Shown: positions 61,251 through 64,000 of the stretch, piece by piece | How positions within the stretch are numbered: position 1 is the stretch's first letter | Layout: every line of letters begins with the position of its first letter | NCBI RefSeq assembly: GCF_900046475.1 | Contig: NZ_FCOU01000007.1 | Coordinates: forward strand, 124,001 to 188,000 | Length of the DNA stretch: 64,000 nt | Source: Collinsella ihumii | Lineage (GTDB): Bacteria > Actinomycetota > Coriobacteriia > Coriobacteriales > Coriobacteriaceae | Direction of reading: 5' to 3' | Notes under the pieces: model-generated | What the model saw: only the letters and a program-made list of their open reading frames with translations | Told to the model about the DNA's origin: nothing | Databases searched by the model: none | Program-made: the position numbers and the translations under genes

Positions 61251-62031
61251 TCATTCCCAGTACGACTCGTCGTCCCCTCGCTTCAGCCTCGTCGTGTACT
61301 CCCGCATGTTCGGCCCCTTTATGTCGAGGAACCTCGCATGCTCCACTATCCTGTTGAGGATGGAGTCCGCGCACAGGTCCGAGTTGATCCTCAGGTATCA
61401 CTGGTCGGGCTCCAGCTGCGTGGCGATGAGCGTGGAGCCGCACCCCCTCCCGGGCCTCGAGCATCTCGAAGAGGTCTATGGCGTTGAGCTGGTTCTCGAC
61501 CGGAGTGGTGAAGAAGTCGTCGAGGACCAGCAGGTCGGGCTTGGAGAAGCGGCCGAGGGCCTCGTACAGGGAGTCCTCCGCCCTCGCCACGTTCAGCTCC
61601 CTGAACATATCGTTGAGCCCGGCGTAGCGGACCGAGTGGAGCCTCCTGCATGCCGCGACGCCGAGCGCTTGGGCTATGTAGGACTTGCCGCCGCCGCTCT
61701 CCGAGATGATCACGAGGTTCTCCCTGGCCTCGACCCACGAGCACGAGGCGAGGCGGGCGATGCGGTCGCGGGTCACGCTGCGGTCGGGCAGGTAGTATAT
61801 GTCCTCGACGCAGGCGGTCTTGATCTTGAAGCGGGCGTCGCGCATCGCCTTCTGGATCTTGCGGTTCTCCCGGGCCTCGAGCTCCGCGTCGATGCACATC
61901 CCGACCTTGTCCTCGAAGGTGAGGTCGTCGCACGCCTCGTCCTCGACGATCTCCCGCAGCTTGTCGCCGAAGGCGCCGACGCGCCACCTCGCGAACAGGG
62001 CGAAGTCCTCCTCCGTCAGCACCGCGCTCAC
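61251..62031 (-). pseudogene. istB-like IS21-family ATP-binding gene, doubly broken
   Basis: From GTG 62031 the frame encodes an IstB helper: AVLTEEDFALFARWRVGAFG at the N-terminus, a P-loop ESGGGKSYIAQALG, and Walker B LLVLDDFFTTP. In the C-rich stretch near 61447 (CCCCCTCCC on the plus strand) the frame shifts. The correct continuation (GCGSTLIATQLEPDQ, then LRINSDLCADSILNRIVEHA) is in another frame and also has a TGA where Trp is expected (about 61395). The family's end (GDDESYWE) is reached at 61251. No istA is present. The element is therefore dead and incomplete. Confidence 0.82.
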
Positions 62032-62051
62032 CCCATGTCCCTGCGGTAGTA

Positions 62052-62075
62052 TGAATCTGAATCTGAATCTGAATC
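62052..62075. repeat. TGAATC tandem repeat (4 copies)
   Basis: Four exact hexamer copies directly before TGCCCC. The last copy probably forms the TGAATCTGCCCC end of the IS3-family element. Confidence 0.85.
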
Positions 62076-62144
62076 TGCCCCATTCCCGTTGACACACGGA
62101 CTTCCGTTTCGGCATGATGCCGTAAACGGGGAAAGGAGGCGGGG

Positions 62145-62432
62145 ATGGGGAAACCGTCACCGAAGTACACCGCGGAGTTCAAGCAGCAGGCGGTGAGGCT
62201 GTACAGGGAGCGAGGCGGCACCTACGCCGAAACCGCCCGTGAGCTCGGGGTCGACCCGGGGAGCCTGTCGGACTGGGTCAAGAGGGCGGATGCCGCGCAG
62301 GCGCCGCCCGAGGACAACCCCTTCAAGGTGGCCGAGGAGAACCGGCGCCTGCGCAGGGAGGTCGAGCGGCTCAGGCGCGAGAACGAGGTGCTTTTAAAAG
62401 CGAGCGCCTTCTTCGCCAGCAGGCAGCTGTAG
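62145..62432 (+). CDS. IS3-family transposase OrfA
   Basis: A 95-residue helix-turn-helix protein (SPKYTAEFKQQAVRLYRERGG, ETARELGVDPGSLSDWVKR) with a leucine-zipper-like tail (ENRRLRREVERLRRENEVLLK). It binds the element ends. AAAGGAGG precedes the ATG. The OrfAB fusion would be made by slippage at 62393-62399. Confidence 0.9.
   Translation: MGKPSPKYTAEFKQQAVRLYRERGGTYAETARELGVDPGSLSDWVKRADAAQAPPEDNPFKVAEENRRLRREVERLRRENEVLLKASAFFASRQL
62393..62399 (+). promoter_or_regulatory. -1 frameshift heptamer TTTAAAA of the IS3 element
   Basis: Reads T-TTA-AAA in the orfA frame, fitting X-XXY-YYZ; slipping back one base enters the orfB frame with no stop before 62492. Confidence 0.7.
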
Positions 62433-62491
62433 GCGCCCGGGCGGAGAGGGCCAAGTTCGCTTTCATCCTTCTCAACGAAGGCTCCTGGAGC

Positions 62492-63487
62492 GTGTCCGAG
62501 ATGTGCGCCGCGCTGAAGGTCACCCGCCAGGGCTACTACGCGTGGAGGAAGAGGCCGCCCAGCGCGCACGACCTGCGCGATGCCGAGCTCGCGGCGAAGA
62601 TCTCCGAGATATACGGGGCGAGCCGGGGAAACTACGGGGCGCCGAAGGTCTTCGCCGAGCTCAAGAGGGCCGGCGAGCGGACCTCGCGCAAGCGCGTCGC
62701 GCGCCTCATGCGCGACAACGGCATGGTCGGAACGACGCGCGGCTGCGCCAGGAGGCCGAAGGGCGCGGCCAAACCGGCCGCGCCGCAGGCGAACGTGGCT
62801 CCCGACCTGGTCAAGCGAGACTTCTCGGCGGACGGGCCGAACCGCGCATGGTTCGCGGACATCACCTACGTGCGCACGCACCGGGGATGGCTCTACCTCG
62901 CCGTGGTCATGGACATATGGTCGAGGATGATAGTCGGTTGGTCGATGTCCCCGCACATGACGGCCGACCTTGCCGACGACGCGCTCAAGATGGCGATAGC
63001 GAGGCGGCGCCCGAAGAGGGGGTGCGTCCACCACAGCGACCACGGCTCTCAGTACGTGTCGCTGCTGCTGGGCAAGACGATGCGCGAAGCCGGCATCAGG
63101 CCCTCGATGGGGTCGGTCTCGTCCCCGTGGGACAACGCCGCGATGGAGTCGCTGATGGGCCTCATCAAGTCCGAGTGCGTACACGCCCGCACGTTCGAGA
63201 CGCGCGAGCAGGCAGCCCTCGAGATCTTCGACTACCTCAAGTGCTTCTACAACCGGGTGCGGATCCACTCGGCGCTGGGGCACCTCAGCCCCGAGGAGTT
63301 CGAGGCGAGGCATATGGAGGCCGACGCAAAAAGGCGGCGTACGAGAAGGACCTGTCCGCCCCGCTCAAGCCCGTGCTCGGCATCGCGAGCGACGCCGATT
63401 GCGACCGCGCCGACGAGCTCGCGCGTCGCGGCGAGGCCGCCATGGCCGACTTTCGCGAGCTTGTGGAGAAGAACCAGCTCGACATGA
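62492..63487 (+). CDS. IS3-family transposase OrfB (rve integrase core), 3' end replaced
   Basis: The catalytic part of the transposase. It has the HTH_21-like lead (KVTRQGYYAWRKR), then the DDE core: first Asp in WFADITYVRTHRGWLYLAVVMD, second in HHSDHGSQYVS, Glu in SLMGLIKSECVHA. The end NRVRIHSALGHLSPEEFEARH is the normal C-terminal block. After about 63333 the remaining codons to the stop at 63485-63487 are out-of-frame ricT DNA, not transposase. Expression is probably by -1 frameshift from orfA; the GTG at 62492 is only the first start in the open frame. Confidence 0.85.
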   Translation: MSEMCAALKVTRQGYYAWRKRPPSAHDLRDAELAAKISEIYGASRGNYGAPKVFAELKRAGERTSRKRVARLMRDNGMVGTTRGCARRPKGAAKPAAPQANVAPDLVKRDFSADGPNRAWFADITYVRTHRGWLYLAVVMDIWSRMIVGWSMSPHMTADLADDALKMAIARRRPKRGCVHHSDHGSQYVSLLLGKTMREAGIRPSMGSVSSPWDNAAMESLMGLIKSECVHARTFETREQAALEIFDYLKCFYNRVRIHSALGHLSPEEFEARHMEADAKRRRTRRTCPPRSSPCSASRATPIATAPTSSRVAARPPWPTFASLWRRTSST

Positions 63488-64000
63488 AGCCCGTGGGCGT
63501 CGAGTTCCTCTTCGGCGGCGAGAAGGTCGTCTTCTACTTCGCCGCCGAGGACCGCGTCGACTTCCGCCAGCTCGTCAAGGACCTGTCGAGCCGGTTTCGC
63601 ATGCGGGTCGACATGCGCCAGATCGGCGTGCGCGACGAGACGCGCCTGGTGGGCGGCTATGCGCATTGCGGCCAGGAGCTGTGCTGCACGCGCTTCGGCG
63701 GCCAGTTCGAGCCGGTGTCGATCCGCATGGCGAAAGAGCAGGACCTGCCGCTGAACTCCTCCAAGATCTCGGGCGTGTGCGGCCGTCTGATGTGCTGCTT
63801 GCGCTACGAGTTCGAGGCCTACAAGGACTTCAAGGGCCGCGCGCCCAAGAAAAAGGCGATTATCGAGACCCCGCTCGGCCGCGCGCGCATCCAGGAGTAC
63901 GACACGCCGAAGGAGCAGCTGGTCTTGCGGCTCGAGAGCGGCAAGGTGTTCCGCGTGAACCTGGCCGACATGACGTGCTCCGACGAATGCGTCAAGCGCA
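63337..64000 (+). pseudogene. ricT: ricT (PSP1 domain) gene, 5'-truncated at the IS3 junction, continuing past the window
   Basis: From 63337 the frame reads KPVLGIASDADCDRADELA, then VGVEFLFGGEKVVFYFAAED, the cysteine block YAHCGQELCCTRFGGQ, and KISGVCGRLMCCLRYEFEAY, the signature of RicT/YaaT PSP1 proteins, which act with RicA and RicF in an iron-sulfur complex affecting RNA maturation in Bacillus. The first 60-70 residues of the family are missing, replaced by transposase sequence in a different frame. An internal ATG (63439) could start a shortened protein. The 3' end lies outside the window, so it is unknown whether the rest is intact. Confidence 0.8.

Larger units (their letters stand above)
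62070..63336 (+). mobile_element. IS3-family element, right end missing
   Basis: A probable left end TGAATCTGCCCC is followed by orfA and orfB with a -1 frameshift signal. No matching inverted end appears after orfB; the transposase frame instead runs straight into ricT coding sequence near 63337. The element is therefore truncated on the right, either by deletion or by a false join in assembly. Confidence 0.8.

Overview
The window is GC-rich bacterial DNA. Gene content suggests a gut-type actinomycete of the class Coriobacteriia (Collinsella/Olsenella-like): an alpha-glucoside PTS with a GH4 6-phospho-glucosidase, a MetA carrying the acetyl-type Glu111, PHP phosphoesterases beside an ABC importer, LytTR two-component signalling, and no outer-membrane genes. 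This placement is an inference from gene content, not a phylogenetic test. The window opens inside a glycosyltransferase gene and ends inside a ricT (PSP1) gene.

Layout. 1-3.4 kb: tail of a GT2 gene, a LytS-like kinase with its LytTR regulator, and a YfcE-type phosphoesterase. 3.5-3.8 kb: two tRNA-Asp genes, each followed by a terminator. 4.1-7 kb: an Rrf2 regulator, an unusual MutY-like glycosylase (Glu138, no Fe-S cysteines), a 132-bp near-perfect palindrome, rubrerythrin behind an operator-like palindrome, and an eutA remnant. 7.2-13.7 kb: an ABC importer (lipoprotein, two permeases, ATPase) followed by two PHP-family phosphoesterases. 14-17 kb: a Pro/Ala-rich membrane protein, rmuC and nth. 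17.2-21.4 kb: a GntR regulator divergent from PTS EIIBC and GH4 genes, with three TTGT-N4-ACA(A) operators between them. 21.6-24 kb: a membrane protein, an MFS exporter behind a leader terminator, and a HAD fragment. 24.4-30 kb: mfd and recQ. 30-41 kb: a zinc-ribbon protein, an L-LDH-like enzyme, metA, a hypoxanthine-DNA-glycosylase/5-FCL fusion, an M16C peptidase, an EamA transporter and an MqsRA-like toxin-antitoxin pair.

41.4-60.6 kb is a surface-polysaccharide locus. It starts with a long leader and a LoaP (NusG-paralogue) antiterminator split by an IS1595-like element with an 8-bp target duplication. Next come a truncated and an intact phosphoglycosyl transferase, UDP-glucose dehydrogenase, a UDP-glucuronate epimerase, GT4 and GT2 transferases, a radical SAM/SPASM protein, two Wzy-like polymerases, two ATP-grasp proteins, a pyruvyl transferase, an F420-dehydrogenase-like iron-sulfur protein and a Wzx flippase. 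Three poly-G tracts (8, 9 and 9 G) lie in this locus. Two put their gene out of frame, and the third lies at the stop/start junction of two overlapping genes. Together they look like slipped-strand contingency loci that could phase-vary the polysaccharide.

60.8-64 kb is a mobile-element scrap zone: a small unknown ORF, a doubly broken istB, and an IS3-family element whose right end is lost and which runs directly into a 5'-truncated ricT. Throughout the chromosomal part, intergenic spaces carry long palindromes and short repeats, many with a GGGGAC core, that look like one or more REP/MITE-like families.
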